Assembly (NCBI GenBank): GCA_900545245.1
Contig: UQYV01000015.1
Location: 6,745 to 70,744, forward strand
Length of the DNA stretch: 64,000 bases
Direction: 5' to 3'
Source: an uncultured Bacteroidales bacterium
Lineage (GTDB): Bacteria; Bacteroidota; Bacteroidia; Bacteroidales; UBA932
Position 1 is the first letter of the stretch. The number at the start of each line of letters is the position of its first letter. The notes under the pieces are model-generated. The model saw only the letters and a program-made list of their open reading frames with translations, was not told where the DNA came from and did not search any database. Shown here in pieces: positions 1 through 9,153 of this stretch. A program made the translations under genes and the position numbers.

Positions 1-134
1 TCGATGTCCTGACGGAACATATAGTCCACGGCATTGCATCCGCCTCCGCCAACTCCTATGACCTTTATTGTGGAACTCTTCGGCACCCAGCTCGTCGGTA
101 CCACGCCTATCATATTGTCAAAATCTCCGTTCAT
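1..134 (-). CDS. ftsZ: Cell division protein FtsZ, N-terminal fragment
   Basis: Only the first 44 codons are inside the window; the gene continues past position 1. The ATG is at 134-132 (minus strand). The fragment has a short variable N-terminus followed by IKVIGVGGGGCNAV, the first nucleotide-binding strand and loop of the tubulin/FtsZ GTPase fold. FtsZ polymerises with GTP into the cytokinetic ring at the inner face of the cytoplasmic membrane. It lies 27 bp downstream of ftsA in the same direction, the standard ftsA-ftsZ end of the dcw cluster. The identification is firm although most of the protein is not visible. Confidence 0.95.
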   Translation of the reverse strand, partial: MNGDFDNMIGVVPTSWVPKSSTIKVIGVGGGGCNAVDYMFRQDI

Positions 135-161
135 AAATTTTTCTCTTTTAGAAGTAACTTC

Positions 162-1643
162 TTATTGCTCATTACTTTCGTCGCCGTCCATCATATTAAG
201 AATGTTGTCGCAGGTGGAGCCCAACTTATTCTCTATTGTCTTCGTCCATTTCGCAAATATGCTCGGCTTCTTTTTCTTCTTCTCTTCCTCACGCTTCCTG
301 CGCTCCTCTTCCTTGCGTCGCCGTTCTTCCTCACGCTTTTTCTTCTCGGCAATCTCCTCGTCGGTCAGCATTCCGGGAATCATCCCGCTCTCGTGCTCGC
401 TCTCGGTCGGCTGATCAGAGGTCTCGACGGTCTCGGCTGCTTCCTGGCTGTCCTTGCGGAACGCGCAGTTGAGCGACTGTTCCGGAACAGCGGCCTTGAC
501 AAGTCCTATGGCAGTCGTGGCAGACGGGGTGTTGTCTCCGGTGCAGCAATTGTAGAGTCCCTTGAAATTAGGTTTTCCTATGCGCACATTATAGCCCGAG
601 ATCTCGGTTATGAGGTTGGAAAGGTTCGTCATCTGGGCTCCGCCTCCCGTAATCACGATTCCGCTCTGAAGTTTGTCCGCAAACTTGCTGAGCCCAATCT
701 CGTAGAGCATCGCGCTTATGATTTCCTCTTCGCGGGCCGTGATTATTTCGGACAAGTACTTCACCGTCAGTCTCTTGTCCTGCTCTCCGTTCTCGCTCTG
801 AAGGAGCAACTGCTTCTCGCTCAGGGTCATCAGCTTTTCCGGAATGCATGCCCCGTATGCGAGTTTGATGTTCTCGGCGAGCGATGTCCGGATGTTGCTT
901 TCCATCTGGATGTCCTTCGTCACATTGACGCCGCCGAACGGAATCGACGAATAGTAGCGGAGGACGTTCTTGTAATATATTGACAGCGAGGTACATCCTC
1001 CTCCGAAATCAATCATCGCCACTCCGTTGTCCATCTCCGACGGGAAAAGCACCGCATTTGCAGTGAGCTGCGGCACGAAATACTTTTTCAGCGATACTAT
1101 CCCCACGGACCTCATCACGCGGTCTATCCTTTCAAGCGACGACTTGTTCCCGATGAATATCTTGAAATTGCCTTCGAGCACCTTTCCGGACATTCCGATG
1201 ACGTCGTCCTCAATCAGCTGGAACTCCTCGCTTGTCGAGAACGACTGCGCCACAGCCCCATAAACTGCCTCGCGCTCCGGATCCTCAAGCGGATAGCTGT
1301 CCTGCGCGAAACTCTTCAGCTCCTCGATTTCGGCCTCGCTGATGTAGCTGTCCGGGTCTCTCGTGTCGTTTCTCGCGGAGTTCTCCTCTGTGCGCACATA
1401 GAAACGCGGCATGCCGACCACGGCTCCGGTAATTTTGATTCCAAGTATGTCCTCTGCGTCCGCAATCGCCGTCTTCAGCTGCTGCGCCACCTTTGCCTCG
1501 TTCAGAATCCTGCTGCACCTCATTCCGGCAGAGGGCGTCTCCTTGTAGTAGATGAGCCTCGTGTCGTTGCCGCTGACACATGCCACCGCAAGCGCAGTCT
1601 TGAATGTTCCGAAATCAATTGAAACTATATATCTGTCGTCCAT
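162..1643 (-). CDS. ftsA: Cell division protein FtsA (actin-like Z-ring anchor)
   Basis: 493 residues. FtsA is an actin-fold ATPase that tethers FtsZ filaments to the membrane and recruits later division proteins. The N-terminal phosphate-1 motif IDFGTFKTA (about residues 9-17), the phosphate-2 motif IDFGGGCTSLS (about 210-220) and the adenosine motif VITGGGAQ (about 325) are all visible. After the ATPase core comes a Glu/Lys/Arg-rich stretch of roughly 30 residues (about 425-455), probably helical. A Trp-containing segment SIFAKWTKTIENKL then resembles the C-terminal amphipathic membrane-targeting helix. The long charged linker makes it longer than the roughly 420-residue E. coli protein, as I expect for Bacteroidetes. 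It sits between ftsQ (20 bp gap) and ftsZ. Confidence 0.95.
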   Translation of the reverse strand: MDDRYIVSIDFGTFKTALAVACVSGNDTRLIYYKETPSAGMRCSRILNEAKVAQQLKTAIADAEDILGIKITGAVVGMPRFYVRTEENSARNDTRDPDSYISEAEIEELKSFAQDSYPLEDPEREAVYGAVAQSFSTSEEFQLIEDDVIGMSGKVLEGNFKIFIGNKSSLERIDRVMRSVGIVSLKKYFVPQLTANAVLFPSEMDNGVAMIDFGGGCTSLSIYYKNVLRYYSSIPFGGVNVTKDIQMESNIRTSLAENIKLAYGACIPEKLMTLSEKQLLLQSENGEQDKRLTVKYLSEIITAREEEIISAMLYEIGLSKFADKLQSGIVITGGGAQMTNLSNLITEISGYNVRIGKPNFKGLYNCCTGDNTPSATTAIGLVKAAVPEQSLNCAFRKDSQEAAETVETSDQPTESEHESGMIPGMLTDEEIAEKKKREEERRRKEEERRKREEEKKKKKPSIFAKWTKTIENKLGSTCDNILNMMDGDESNEQ

Positions 1644-1663
1644 AAACGTTAAATTTTAAACAG

Positions 1664-2434
1664 TTATCTGCAAACAATTTGTCCGTCAAATCTCAGGTCC
1701 ACCTGCCTGTACTCCTTTTTCAGCGGGAGTATCATCCGGTAATATTTCTCCATCTTCCCGAACTTCGTCTCAATTTCCACCGGCTGTCCGAAAAGAAACC
1801 TCTCCTTTCCTTCTGACGGGACGAGGAGGACCTCGCCGTTGCCGGAGACATGAATCTGCGAAATCCTGTTCTTCCATTCGCTTCCTCTGATGTATTCCGC
1901 CATTCCGACGACCCTCATCAGCCATTCGCGCTGTCCTGTATCCTCAATCTGTCCCTTGAATCCGCGTTCGACGTCAATCGGAAAATCACCGTCAACCACC
2001 TGAACCATAGAGGTATAATTACGCTGAAGAGGGAATATATATCCGTCGGCATCGGCATACCATCCGTTCGCCGCGTTCTGGAATCTTACGACCGGAGTGC
2101 GCTGCGTGATGTCGATGTTGAGAAATCCGTCGCGGGTGAAATAGGCCTCACAGTCGCGGATGACGCTCTTTTTCTCGAGCAGACGTTCCATCGAGACGAG
2201 GTCGATGCTGTCGGCAAATACGCCGGTGATGTCGCCGTAGTTGGTCGAAACTATCTTTTTCACGTCCCCTTCGGACACAAATTTGTTCACTTTGCTGTCC
2301 GTGACGTTCACCCTCACTCCTCCGCATTCCATGCCCGATTGCCTCCGCGCCCCGCAGATGTAGAGCACGACCACGACAGCCACGGCCAAAACCGCGACAA
2401 CCGAAAGAACTATATTCTCAACCTTGTTGTTCAT
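1664..2434 (-). CDS. ftsQ: Cell division protein FtsQ
   Basis: 256 residues. A short cytoplasmic N-terminus is followed by one membrane helix (about residues 7-27, VENIVLSVVAVLAVAVVVV) and a periplasmic domain. The start of that domain (about 40-110) fits the POTRA fold that FtsQ uses to bind FtsB/FtsL and other divisome members. Recognisable pieces are VSEGDVKKIV, the ERLLEKKSVIRDCEAYF segment and ITQRTPVVRFQN. The position between murC and ftsA is diagnostic. Sequence conservation in this family is low, so synteny and topology carry much of the call. The 86-bp gap to murC holds a strong nested hairpin. Confidence 0.9.
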   Translation of the reverse strand: MNNKVENIVLSVVAVLAVAVVVVLYICGARRQSGMECGGVRVNVTDSKVNKFVSEGDVKKIVSTNYGDITGVFADSIDLVSMERLLEKKSVIRDCEAYFTRDGFLNIDITQRTPVVRFQNAANGWYADADGYIFPLQRNYTSMVQVVDGDFPIDVERGFKGQIEDTGQREWLMRVVGMAEYIRGSEWKNRISQIHVSGNGEVLLVPSEGKERFLFGQPVEIETKFGKMEKYYRMILPLKKEYRQVDLRFDGQIVCR

Positions 2435-2480
2435 TATAAATTACTTAACCCTACCGACTTTGTTGTTTTATTCACTTGAC

Positions 2481-2528
2481 GGGTTTGAGCTGTATTTGGG
2501 AATATAGACCCCAAAGACTCTCAAACCC
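2481..2528 (-). other. Nested inverted repeat in the murC-ftsQ gap
   Basis: Outer arms GGGTTTGAG (2481-2489) and CTCAAACCC (2520-2528) are perfect 9-bp complements. Inside them TTTGGG (2495-2500) pairs with CCCAAA (2510-2515). In the minus-strand transcript this would be a two-tier stem that takes in the murC stop codon and ends about 45 nt before the ftsQ start. No U-run follows, so it is not a classical terminator. It could be an attenuating or RNA-processing hairpin within the dcw transcript; that role is inference. Confidence 0.7.
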
Positions 2529-3879
2529 TTTTGTTCAGCATGTCGGTGATTTGTGGTATAAAGCGGTCAATATTCCCTGCGCCAAAGGTAATCAGCGTGT
2601 CGATTTTCTCGTCCTCAAGGTACTTCATCAACATCTCTTTCTTGAGAAGGACCTTTTCCGGAGCCGTCACTTTGTCGAAAATCAGCCGCGAGCTCACTCC
2701 TGGAATCGGCTCCTCACGGGCCGGGTAGATGTCGAGCAGAATGAGTTTGTCCACGGCGCTCAGTGCCTTCGCGAATTCATCTGCGAAATCGCGTGTCCTC
2801 GTGTAGAGATGAGGCTGGAATATGGCAGTGAGCCGTCTTCCGGGAAATATGTCCCTCATCGAACTGATGGCTGTGCTGATTTCGTTGGGATGATGTGCAT
2901 AATCGTCTATATATGCGCAGCCAGGACGGTTGACGTGTATGTCGAAGCGGCGTTTCACGCCGAGGAATGTGCCGAGTGCATGCCGAATCGCTTCCGGGTC
3001 AATGCCGTAGACAAGCGCTATTGCCGATGCCGCCACAGCATTCTCGACGTTCACCCATCCCGGAACCCCCACGCGGCAGTCCTTGATGACTCCGTCCGGG
3101 TACTTGAGGTTGAAGGTGAAATAGCCGCACTCGTCCTTGCGCAGGTTGTCGGCATAGAAGTCCGCACGCGGGTCGTTGTAGGAATAGCGCATTATCCTGG
3201 CCTTCGTGTGGTTCGGGGTGATGTCCAGACCAAGCTTGGTGATGACCGTGCCGCTGACCTGTCCGGCGAATGCCTGAAACGCCTCGTGGACGTGCTTGAG
3301 GTCGCCATAGATGTCCAGATGATCGGCGTCCATCGCCGTGATGACGGCAATCTCCGGGAACAACTGGAGGAAAGAACGGTCGAACTCGTCGGCCTCGGCG
3401 ACTATCGTCGGGTTGTGGCTGACAAGCAGGTTGGTGTCATAATTCTTGGATATGCCGCCGAGAAATGCCGAGCATCCGACCTTGCTGTCGGTGAATATGT
3501 GCGCGAGCAGCGTGCTGGTCGTGGTCTTTCCGTGCGTTCCGGCAACGGCGAGGCAGCGCTGTCCCTTGGCGATTTCACCGAGCGTTTTCGAGCGCTTGAG
3601 CAGCGTGTAACCGTGCTCCTGCACATAGAGAAGTTCCTTGAGATCGTGCGGAATCGCCGGGGTGTAAACAACCAGGGTGTTCTCGACGTCCTTCGGGATG
3701 AAGTCTGTGTTGTCCTCGTAATGGACTCCGATGCCCTCGGCAATGAGTTCTCCGGTCAGTTCTGACGGGGTCTTGTCATATCCGCTGACATTGCATCCCT
3801 TGAACTTGTAGTACCTTGCAATCGCCGACATTCCAATGCCACCGATGCCAATAAAGTATATGTTTTTGTAACTGTTCAT
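2521..3879 (-). CDS. murC: UDP-N-acetylmuramate--L-alanine ligase MurC
   Basis: 452 residues, normal length. MurC adds L-alanine to UDP-MurNAc with ATP, the first step of stem-peptide synthesis in the cytoplasm. The N-terminal Rossmann-like domain begins with YFIGIGGIGMSAIARYY (about 8-24), typical of MurC. The Mur-ligase P-loop is AGTHGKTTT (about 111-119). IAEADEFDRSF, the DYAHHPNEI motif (about 316-324) and the C-terminal FQPHLYTRT also match MurC. The start overlaps the end of murG by 4 bp (ATGA), which implies translational coupling. Confidence 0.97.
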   Translation of the reverse strand: MNSYKNIYFIGIGGIGMSAIARYYKFKGCNVSGYDKTPSELTGELIAEGIGVHYEDNTDFIPKDVENTLVVYTPAIPHDLKELLYVQEHGYTLLKRSKTLGEIAKGQRCLAVAGTHGKTTTSTLLAHIFTDSKVGCSAFLGGISKNYDTNLLVSHNPTIVAEADEFDRSFLQLFPEIAVITAMDADHLDIYGDLKHVHEAFQAFAGQVSGTVITKLGLDITPNHTKARIMRYSYNDPRADFYADNLRKDECGYFTFNLKYPDGVIKDCRVGVPGWVNVENAVAASAIALVYGIDPEAIRHALGTFLGVKRRFDIHVNRPGCAYIDDYAHHPNEISTAISSMRDIFPGRRLTAIFQPHLYTRTRDFADEFAKALSAVDKLILLDIYPAREEPIPGVSSRLIFDKVTAPEKVLLKKEMLMKYLEDEKIDTLITFGAGNIDRFIPQITDMLNKRV

Positions 3880-5018
3880 AATGTCAAATTCTTGTAAATC
3901 TCGTCCACAATGCTCTTTGCCGCGTCCGGCCTTGCCAGTTTCAGGGCATTCATTCCCATATCCTCGATTCTCCGGGGGTCGTCGAGCAGTGCGCAGGCGG
4001 TGCTCATCAGTTTTTCCGGAGCCTCACTGTCTTTCACGAGCATCCCGGCTCCCTCCTTCACGAGCGCCATCGCGTTGTGGGTCTGGTGGTCCTCGGCCAC
4101 GTTAGGTGAAGGCACAAAAATCGCCGCTTTCCCGCAGGCACAAATCTCCGAAACGGAACTTGCTCCGGAACGCGACACCACTGCGTCCGCAACCGCATAC
4201 GCGAGATCCATCCTCCCGATAAAATCCATCGGCCTCACTCCGGCGAGAGCCTTTCCTCCGAGTCCTTCCGACTCGGCTTTTTTCATGAACTCGTCGACGC
4301 TCTTCTTGTAGTATTTCCCGCACTGCCAAAGTACTTCGAGCTTTTCGCCCCCCTGGCACCCTTCCGAAATCCATTTCATCACCGAGCGGTTCAGCGTTCC
4401 GCTTCCGAGGCTGCCTCCGATGATCAGAAGATGCTTCTTCTCGGGTGAAAGCCCGTAGAACTCCAGCCCCTCTTCCATTGTCTGCGGCGAAGCGGGCCGC
4501 ATCACGCTCCGTATCGGATTGCCTGTCATGACAATCTTCTCCGCAGGGAAGAACCGCTCCATCCCGCTGTATGCCACGCAGATGCAGCCGGCCTTCTTCC
4601 CAAGTATCTTGTTCGTGAGTCCGGCAAACCCGTTCTGCTCCTGGATCAGCGTCGGCACACCCATTCTCTGTGCCGCCCACAGCAGGGGAGCGCTGGCATA
4701 TCCGCCCACCCCCACGGCAATGTCCGGCTTGAAACTGCGTATGATTCTTTTCGCCTCGACAACGCTCTTTATCACCTTGTAAGGCAACTTGAGATTACTC
4801 AGCGACAGCTTTCTCTGAAGCCCGGCAATCGGCAGTGCCTCAATCCTGTAGCCTGCCTCCGGGACCTTTGTCATCTCCATTCTCCCTTCGGCTCCGACAA
4901 ACAGAATCTCAGTCTCCGGGTTGAGTTCCCGAAGTTTGTTCGCTATTGAAAGCGCCGGGAATATATGCCCTCCGGTGCCTCCTCCACTGATTACTACTCT
5001 TATTTTTCTGTAGTTCAT
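3876..5018 (-). CDS. murG: UDP-GlcNAc:lipid I N-acetylglucosaminyltransferase MurG
   Basis: 380 residues. MurG converts lipid I to lipid II at the cytoplasmic face of the inner membrane (GT28 fold). The glycine-rich donor/acceptor loop VISGGGTGGHIFPAL (about 9-23) is the family signature. VGVGGYASAPLLWAA and the C-terminal-domain motifs IIGGSLGS, VSRSGASSVSEI and PSPNVAEDHQTHNA follow in the expected order. It overlaps murC by 4 bp and lies 56 bp downstream of ftsW. That gap contains a perfect 10-bp palindrome ATCGTACGAT, which I do not interpret. Confidence 0.97.
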   Translation of the reverse strand: MNYRKIRVVISGGGTGGHIFPALSIANKLRELNPETEILFVGAEGRMEMTKVPEAGYRIEALPIAGLQRKLSLSNLKLPYKVIKSVVEAKRIIRSFKPDIAVGVGGYASAPLLWAAQRMGVPTLIQEQNGFAGLTNKILGKKAGCICVAYSGMERFFPAEKIVMTGNPIRSVMRPASPQTMEEGLEFYGLSPEKKHLLIIGGSLGSGTLNRSVMKWISEGCQGGEKLEVLWQCGKYYKKSVDEFMKKAESEGLGGKALAGVRPMDFIGRMDLAYAVADAVVSRSGASSVSEICACGKAAIFVPSPNVAEDHQTHNAMALVKEGAGMLVKDSEAPEKLMSTACALLDDPRRIEDMGMNALKLARPDAAKSIVDEIYKNLTL

Positions 5019-5074
5019 AGTTTTGTAAATTTTCTCCAGCTTAGAAACCTTTCCGCTAAGTGATCGTACGATTA

Positions 5075-6472
5075 CTAAAAGTCTCCAGTGTCAGCGGAAA
5101 TAGTCTCCTCCACAGGTCTTCCGTGCTCGATGTCCGCCTCCCTTTCCTGCTCGCTTGTCTCCTTCCAGGCCATCTTGCTGATGGAAAGTATGATGCCGAA
5201 CGCTATGCTGAAACACAAGAATGCACTGCTTCCGTGACTTATCAGCGGTAGAGTCTGTCCTGTGAGCAGACCGACGTCGAGGTTTATGAATATGTGCATA
5301 AATGCCTGCCCGACAATCAGCAGTACCAGTCCGCCGACGGCAGTCTGCGCAAAAGTGTCCCTGCAGTTCTTCACTATGATTGATCCTCGCGCCATCAGAC
5401 TCATATACAGGATGATAATCGCCAGACCTCCCAAAAGTCCTGTCTCCTCAAGTATGAAACTGTACATGAAGTCTCCGTACATCACAGGCACGACATATTT
5501 CTGGGTGCTTCCTCCGAATCCTTTCTTCAGCAGTCCTCCTTCGTTAATCGCTATCTTTGCGGCATAGGGCTGTTGGAGCTTTATCAGGGTTCTTTTGTAC
5601 TCTATCGAACCCTTTCCGTGTTTCTCCTTTGCGATGAAGAGACTGTCCACCGTCACCTTGTCTGCCCTTGAGAGTGCTGTTCCGATTCGCTTGCAGTGTT
5701 TTCCATCTGACAGCTTATAAATCCCGTAACCTCCTGCAAGCACGCATATTCCGACCGCCACGAGCATCATGATGTATTTGAAGTCCACGCCCCCGACAAG
5801 CACGGTCAGCACCATTATCGCAAGGACGAAAACCGCACTGGAGTTACTTCCCGGCAAGATGAGCCCGGTTACGACGCCTATCGGAAAGAGGATGTAGAAC
5901 ACCATTTCAGCAAAGCGGTTGTCCATGAATGCGAAAAGCTTCCTGTCCCTCTCCTTCCCAATGTAGATGTTCAGGGCTGCGAGCCTTTTCGAAAGCCGGA
6001 AGCTGTCCTCCTTGTACGCCTTGCAGGCCCAGGCGAGATACATCACCATCGCAACCTTCACGATCTCGAAGACGTGAATCTGAATTTTCCATATACGGAT
6101 GGTCCTGTACGCTCCGTTCAAAAACTCCGTCTTGAACGAGTCTCCGAAGCTGAAATGAGAGTCGAGTGCTGCCAGCAGGATGACGGAGAGCAGAAAGCCG
6201 TACTTGGAGAAGAACTCGAAAAATTTGATGCTCCGTATCTTGTAGATGACGAATATCAGCGCGAGCCCTCCTGCGCACACCCACAAGTGCTTGGTGAGCA
6301 GATTCAGACGTGTCGTTTTATTGTCAATGGCAAGTAATGACGTGGAGCCGGAAATTGCGATCATGGAAATCATGATGAGCAACAGCACGACCATCCAGAC
6401 GACCTTGTCGCCTTTGATCCTCTCGACCATATTCCATCTTTTTCCGCTGCTCGCCGTCGTTTCCTGTTCCAT
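5075..6472 (-). CDS. ftsW: FtsW-type SEDS peptidoglycan glycosyltransferase
   Basis: 465 residues, a multi-pass inner-membrane protein of the SEDS family. SEDS proteins polymerise lipid II with a partner class B PBP, here probably the ftsI product in the same cluster. About ten hydrophobic segments can be traced. The family-typical C-terminal part reads GLLTGQTLPLISHGSSAFLCF, the conserved P-x-S-x-G region near the last helices. The extracellular loop includes GEGGLLKKGFGGS-like sequence (NEGGLLKKGFGGST) and EETGLLGG. FtsW rather than RodA is chosen from the position between murD and murG. A roughly 45-residue acidic cytoplasmic tail follows the last helix. Confidence 0.95.
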   Translation of the reverse strand: MEQETTASSGKRWNMVERIKGDKVVWMVVLLLIMISMIAISGSTSLLAIDNKTTRLNLLTKHLWVCAGGLALIFVIYKIRSIKFFEFFSKYGFLLSVILLAALDSHFSFGDSFKTEFLNGAYRTIRIWKIQIHVFEIVKVAMVMYLAWACKAYKEDSFRLSKRLAALNIYIGKERDRKLFAFMDNRFAEMVFYILFPIGVVTGLILPGSNSSAVFVLAIMVLTVLVGGVDFKYIMMLVAVGICVLAGGYGIYKLSDGKHCKRIGTALSRADKVTVDSLFIAKEKHGKGSIEYKRTLIKLQQPYAAKIAINEGGLLKKGFGGSTQKYVVPVMYGDFMYSFILEETGLLGGLAIIILYMSLMARGSIIVKNCRDTFAQTAVGGLVLLIVGQAFMHIFINLDVGLLTGQTLPLISHGSSAFLCFSIAFGIILSISKMAWKETSEQEREADIEHGRPVEETISADTGDF

Positions 6473-6547
6473 TATTCTTTCCTTATATTTTCGTAAACTT
6501 CATTTGAGGCATATCAATTCATTTGAGATGTGTTTTTGAGTCAGATT

Positions 6548-7882
6548 TTACAGTTTCCTTACCTCTTCCTTAAATTGTTCCCCTCTGTCCTCGTAGTTCT
6601 TGAACAAATCGAAGCTTGCGCAGCAAGGCGAGAGTAACACCACATCTCCATTCTTTGCAAGACGGCTTGCCATCTGTACGGCATCGTGAGCAGATGTTAC
6701 GTCATAAATCTCGGGCACAACGCCCTCGAACGACGCGTGGAACTTCTCATTGTCCAGTCCCATGCAGATCATTGCCTTCACCTTCTCCTTTGCAAGCGGA
6801 ACGAGGCTCGAATAATCGTTGCCCTTGTCCGTCCCTCCGACAATCCAGACCACCGGTTGGCTCTGACACTCAAGCGCATACCACGCCGAATCCACGTTGG
6901 TCGCCTTTGAGTCGTTTATGTAGAGCACACCGCCCACACTCAGCACTTTTTCGAGCCTGTGTTCCACCGGTTTGAATGAAGAGAGCGCCTCGCGTATGGT
7001 GTCGTTGTCGATGTCCATCACCTTTGCTGCAATCGCCGCCGCCATCGAATTGTAGACATTATGTTTCCCGCCGAGCGCCAGCTCACGTATGTACATATCG
7101 CACTCGCTGTCCTCGTAGCGGATGACAATCTTGTCGTCCTTGACGAATGCACCCTGCTCCACCTCTGTTTTCTGAGAGAACGGCAGTTGCTTTGCCTTCA
7201 CCACAATCTTGTTGAGGTGATTCACTGTAATCTCGTCGTCCGAGCAGAAGATGAAGCAGTCCTCCGGGTTCATGTTGCGGGTGATGCGGAACTTTGCCTT
7301 CACATAGTTCTCCATCTTGTGGTCGTAGCGGTCGAGATGGTCTGGGGTTATGTTTGTGATGATGGCGATGTCCGCCTTGAAGTCATACACGTTGTCGAGC
7401 TGGAAGCTGCTGAGTTCCAGAACATAGATGTCGAAGTTTTCGGTCGCCACCTGATAGGCGTAGCTCTTGCCGATGTTGCCGCCGAGCCCGACGTTCAGCC
7501 CGGCCTGCTTCAGAAGGTAGTAGATGAGCGAGGTTGTCGTCGTCTTGCCGTTGCTTCCGGTGATGCAGATTTTGCGTGCCTTGTCGTAGCGTCCGGCGAA
7601 CTCTATTTCTGAAATTATGTGCGTTCCCTGCGCCGTAAGTTTCTGAATCATAGGCGCAGTGTTCGGAATGCCGGGGCTTTTGATGACCTCGTCCGCATTG
7701 AGAATTTTATCCTCCGTATGCTGTCCGGACTCGAAAGGAATGTCCCATTTTTTCAGGATTTCGACATATTTCTCCGCGATATTTCCCCTGTCAGAAAGGA
7801 AAACGTCGAATCCCTTGACCTTCGCGAGCACTGCGGAACCCACTCCGCTCTCTCCGCCGCCTAAAACTACAATCCTTGACAT
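6548..7882 (-). CDS. murD: UDP-MurNAc-L-alanine--D-glutamate ligase MurD
   Basis: 444 residues, normal length. MurD adds D-glutamate to UDP-MurNAc-L-Ala in the cytoplasm. It opens with IVVLGGGESGVGSAVLA (about 4-20), the UMP-binding domain. It then has the Mur P-loop ITGSNGKTTTTS (about 109-120), ELSSFQLD (about 156-163), ITPDHLDRY and the late INDSKATNVDSA motif (about 318-329) found in MurD. The order mraY-murD-ftsW is standard. The 75-bp space to ftsW contains no obvious promoter. Confidence 0.97.
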   Translation of the reverse strand: MSRIVVLGGGESGVGSAVLAKVKGFDVFLSDRGNIAEKYVEILKKWDIPFESGQHTEDKILNADEVIKSPGIPNTAPMIQKLTAQGTHIISEIEFAGRYDKARKICITGSNGKTTTTSLIYYLLKQAGLNVGLGGNIGKSYAYQVATENFDIYVLELSSFQLDNVYDFKADIAIITNITPDHLDRYDHKMENYVKAKFRITRNMNPEDCFIFCSDDEITVNHLNKIVVKAKQLPFSQKTEVEQGAFVKDDKIVIRYEDSECDMYIRELALGGKHNVYNSMAAAIAAKVMDIDNDTIREALSSFKPVEHRLEKVLSVGGVLYINDSKATNVDSAWYALECQSQPVVWIVGGTDKGNDYSSLVPLAKEKVKAMICMGLDNEKFHASFEGVVPEIYDVTSAHDAVQMASRLAKNGDVVLLSPCCASFDLFKNYEDRGEQFKEEVRKL

Positions 7883-7917
7883 AATATAATTAAATTATCA
7901 ATCTTTAACTCTTCAAT

Positions 7918-9096
7918 TCAGCGTATTTTTAGCATAGCAATCGTTGCAACCGCCAACATAATCCCCACAATCCAAAACCTCATAGTAATCTTCGCCTCCG
8001 GCTGCGCCTTTTTCGGCGACTGAATCAGCGCCGGGATGCCCTCCTTCTGGAAATGGTGATGAAGCGGAGCCATCCTGAAAATTCGCTTTCCAGTGCCTGT
8101 GCGTTTCTTCGTATGCTTGAAGTATGCCCTCTGCATCAGCACCGATAGACTTTCTACCAAGAAGATTCCGCAGAGCACCGGCAGCAGCAGTTCCTTACGG
8201 ATGAGCACTGCTCCCACTCCTATCACACCGCCTATCATAAGGCTGCCCGTGTCGCCCATGAACACCTGCGCCGGGTAGGAATTGTACCACAGGAACGCAA
8301 TGAGCGCACCTACGAATGCTGACATGAAAACTGCAATCTCGCCGCTTCCGGGGATGTACATTATGTTGAGGTACTCAGCATTGTTGATGTTTCCTCCGAG
8401 GTAGGCTATGAGTCCGAGAACGACTCCGACGATTGCCGACGAACCCCCGGCGAGACCGTCTATTCCGTCGGTTAGGTTAGTCCCGTTCGAGCAGGCAACG
8501 ATAACTAATGTGATCATAATCACATATATTCCCCATTTCGTGTACCATCCCCATTCACCGGTGAACGGCGTCAGCCACGCATAGTCGAACTCGTTGTTCT
8601 TGACGAACGGTATGGTGGTGGTCGTCCCGAGGTCGCTTCCGGTCATCCACACGGACAGCGCCACTCCAAGGCCGAGAATTGTTTGGAAAATCAGTTTCTT
8701 CCTTTCGCTCAAGCCTTCCTTGTTGTGCTTATAGACCTTGATGTAGTCGTCGCAGAAGCCGATGCCGGCGCACCATAGCGCGCTGAGAATCAGAGTGAGC
8801 GTGAATCTGTTGGTGAGGTCGCACCAGAGAAGGACTCCGGAGAGAAGAGCGATGATTATGATGATTCCGCCCATGGTCGGAGTGCCTTTCTTCGCTATCT
8901 GTCCCTCAAGACCGAGGTCGCGGATGGTTTCGCCGATCTGCTTGCGCTGCAGCCATCCGATGATGTGCTTGCCGGCGACGATTCCCACCAGCAGGGAAGT
9001 GAAACAGGCCATCAGGGCGCGGAACGAGATGTAGTTCATCAGTCCCTGTCCCGGTATGTTGAAATCCTTCAGAGCTTCAAAAATATGGTAAATCAT
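7918..9096 (-). CDS. mraY: Phospho-N-acetylmuramoyl-pentapeptide transferase MraY
   Basis: 392 residues, polytopic. MraY transfers phospho-MurNAc-pentapeptide to undecaprenyl phosphate to make lipid I. Landmarks are KKGTPTMGGIII (about 69-80), CDDYIKVYKHNKEGLS (the Asp-Asp catalytic/metal site, about 114-129), NGTNLTDGIDGLAGG (about 205-219), FMGDTGSLMIGG (about 282-293) and MAPLHHHFQKEG (about 347-358). All are in canonical order. It is somewhat longer than E. coli MraY (360 residues), with extra sequence in a periplasmic loop around residues 155-195, as usual for Bacteroidetes. It lies 35 bp upstream of murD. Confidence 0.98.
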   Translation of the reverse strand: MIYHIFEALKDFNIPGQGLMNYISFRALMACFTSLLVGIVAGKHIIGWLQRKQIGETIRDLGLEGQIAKKGTPTMGGIIIIIALLSGVLLWCDLTNRFTLTLILSALWCAGIGFCDDYIKVYKHNKEGLSERKKLIFQTILGLGVALSVWMTGSDLGTTTTIPFVKNNEFDYAWLTPFTGEWGWYTKWGIYVIMITLVIVACSNGTNLTDGIDGLAGGSSAIVGVVLGLIAYLGGNINNAEYLNIMYIPGSGEIAVFMSAFVGALIAFLWYNSYPAQVFMGDTGSLMIGGVIGVGAVLIRKELLLPVLCGIFLVESLSVLMQRAYFKHTKKRTGTGKRIFRMAPLHHHFQKEGIPALIQSPKKAQPEAKITMRFWIVGIMLAVATIAMLKIR

Positions 9097-9153
9097 AATC
9101 TATATTCTTATATAATATTATGTTCTTCAATGAGTTGCCGCTTATGTCTCCCG

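Noticed and set aside
165..983. Long plus-strand open frame opposite ftsA
   Set aside because: Antisense shadow of a firmly identified gene, with no family resemblance.
2476..3765. 429-codon plus-strand open frame opposite murC
   Set aside because: Overlaps murC completely on the other strand; composition is that of a complementary-strand shadow.
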